Source: Paraburkholderia phytofirmans OLGA172
Lineage (GTDB): Bacteria; Pseudomonadota; Gammaproteobacteria; Burkholderiales; Burkholderiaceae
Length of the DNA: 64,000 nucleotides
Direction: 5' to 3'
Assembly: GCF_001634365.1 (NCBI RefSeq)
Contig: NZ_CP014578.1
Location: 992,001-1,056,000 of the forward strand
This document shows positions 63,312 through 64,000 of the stretch, piece by piece. The position numbers and the translations under genes are program-made. The first letter of the stretch is position 1. The number at the start of each line of letters is the position of its first letter. The notes beneath the pieces are model-generated. The model worked only from the letters and a program-made list of their open reading frames with translations, was not told where the DNA came from and did no database searches.

Positions 63312-63541
63312 GGAGGAGCGTGTCGGTTTTACGCGAGGCGGGGACCGCCGCGCAAAAGGTGGTTATTTTTACCGAACCCGTGCGATGCGCTTTGGTTCAG
63401 CACGCAATACGGCAAAACGCGAGTTGGTAATTGTCAAATCACTGCCTACAATCGTTTTTCATGCCGATGCGCCGAGCTCTCCGGATCATGCACCGGCCTT
63501 CCCCTTGGCGCATAGAGACGCCACTTTCGAGGACCCAAGCA

Positions 63542-63787
63542 ATGCTGAACCCGTCGAAATCCGATTGCATCACGATTCTCTCGGCCGCCAGCGAATTGGC
63601 CGACGATTCGATGTTGCCGCTCGATCATGGCCGGCTGGGCCTGAGCCGCAACGGAATGCTGGCCGCTGCGGCCTTTCTGATCGAACGGGCCTGCTTCCGC
63701 CGTCATCATGAAGGTGACGGTCATTATGCCGTCGGCGGATTGTCGTTGCAGGGGCGTTTGCGGCTCGACCAGCTTTCGAACGGCTGA
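63542..63787 (+). CDS. small hypothetical protein (81 aa)
   Basis: This 81-residue soluble protein contains LSAASELADDSMLPLDHGRLGLSRNGMLAAAAFLIERACFRR and ends in a LQGRLRLDQLSNG segment. GAGGACCC precedes the ATG at 63542, which is preferred over an upstream in-frame ATG because the extra residues are Arg/Pro-rich. It has no known domain. It is divergent from the GH15 gene. Confidence 0.65.
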   Translation: MLNPSKSDCITILSAASELADDSMLPLDHGRLGLSRNGMLAAAAFLIERACFRRHHEGDGHYAVGGLSLQGRLRLDQLSNG

Positions 63788-64000
63788 CTGTCCGCTGCGC
63801 GGCTGTCTTGCACGCGGCACGCCGCGTCTGGCGCGCACTTGTCGTTTTGCCATGCCGCTTTGCCATGCCGCTTGTTGCGCTGCTGCAACCGGCGTCGATA
63901 CGCGTGCCATTTTTCATCGCGGTACCCCGTTCGTGCGAGACGTTGCCGGGCCGGCACTGCGCCCGGCCGCGCGCTCTTTCCTGCTCATCTTGCCGACTGC
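63788..64000. other. window end, no supported gene
   Basis: Contains only GC-rich sequence with short frames of biased, low-complexity composition. A CATGCCGCTTTGC repeat occurs twice near 63850-63875. Any gene here would continue beyond the window. Confidence 0.35.

Noticed and set aside
63724..63957. 77-residue minus-strand ORF at the window end
   Set aside because: Arg/Gln/Lys-rich low-complexity translation without a ribosome-binding site, overlapping the 3' end of a better plus-strand ORF.
1..64000. CRISPR array, prophage or toxin-antitoxin module
   Set aside because: No regularly spaced repeats, cas genes, phage structural genes or paired small toxin/antitoxin ORFs were found on either strand.

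Overview
This is about 64 kb of GC-rich chromosome from a betaproteobacterium, most probably Paraburkholderia/Burkholderia. The assignment rests on gene content and order: htpG close to ubiC, rsxB-nth-DUF1841, an intracellular PHA depolymerase with a cysteine nucleophile, DUF3311 plus a sodium:solute symporter, a BenE transporter, and many short orphan proteins typical of that group. No rRNA, CRISPR array or plasmid/phage replication gene was seen. One tRNA, tRNA-Arg(CCT), is present.

Layout. 0.4-3.6 kb: a two-gene NitT/TauT-type ABC importer (fused permease, ATPase with an extra C-terminal domain). 3.6-4.7 kb: a tandem pair of paralogous lipoproteins. 5.1-16.4 kb: a stress-type locus with two sigma-54 activators, a DUF883 membrane protein operon, small orphan proteins, trehalose-6-phosphate synthase (otsA), an MFS exporter, a YbhB-like protein, an orphan Vsr/Dcm pair and a CsbD protein. 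Four intergenic sites here match GGCA-N6-TTGC, the sigma-54 -24/-12 core, directly upstream of the DUF883 operon, a Pro-rich ORF, otsA and csbD. Because both activators carry the same recognition-helix sequence, I propose a local, self-contained RpoN stress regulon. 16.5-19.1 kb: ordinary small genes, a GST, tRNA-Arg, rubredoxin and a DUF4399 protein.

19.3-29.3 kb is accessory and scarred. An ABC-F ATPase gene breaks off inside its signature motif. About 1.3 kb without a readable gene follows, then an HU gene broken by several one-base (mostly homopolymer) indels, a SET-domain protein and two small ORFs. An exported-protein gene is split by a 404-bp non-autonomous element with 24-bp inverted repeats and a perfect 9-bp target duplication, and is decapitated by an IS110 remnant. 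A complete IS110-family transposase and a group II intron encoding an RT-maturase-HNH protein complete the region.

29.3-64 kb is mostly core: CopD-like and ChrA membrane proteins; a dCache-GGDEF-EAL enzyme; a PhzF / RidA / aminotransferase / VOC cluster diverging from a MocR regulator; htpG; a TPR-glycosyltransferase; an OmpA-type lipoprotein; an overlapping run of ubiC, a hypoxanthine-DNA glycosylase and a spermidine-synthase-like gene; DUF3311 plus symporter; FUSC; PhnB-like VOC; transaldolase; BenE; VWA plus MoxR; two small cytochromes c; rsxB-nth-DUF1841; a TetR regulator; phaZ; and a GH15 glycosidase.

Limits: family names come from recognising motifs by eye, starts were chosen by Shine-Dalgarno and domain position, and the region around 19.8-21.4 kb may contain sequencing errors rather than true mutations.
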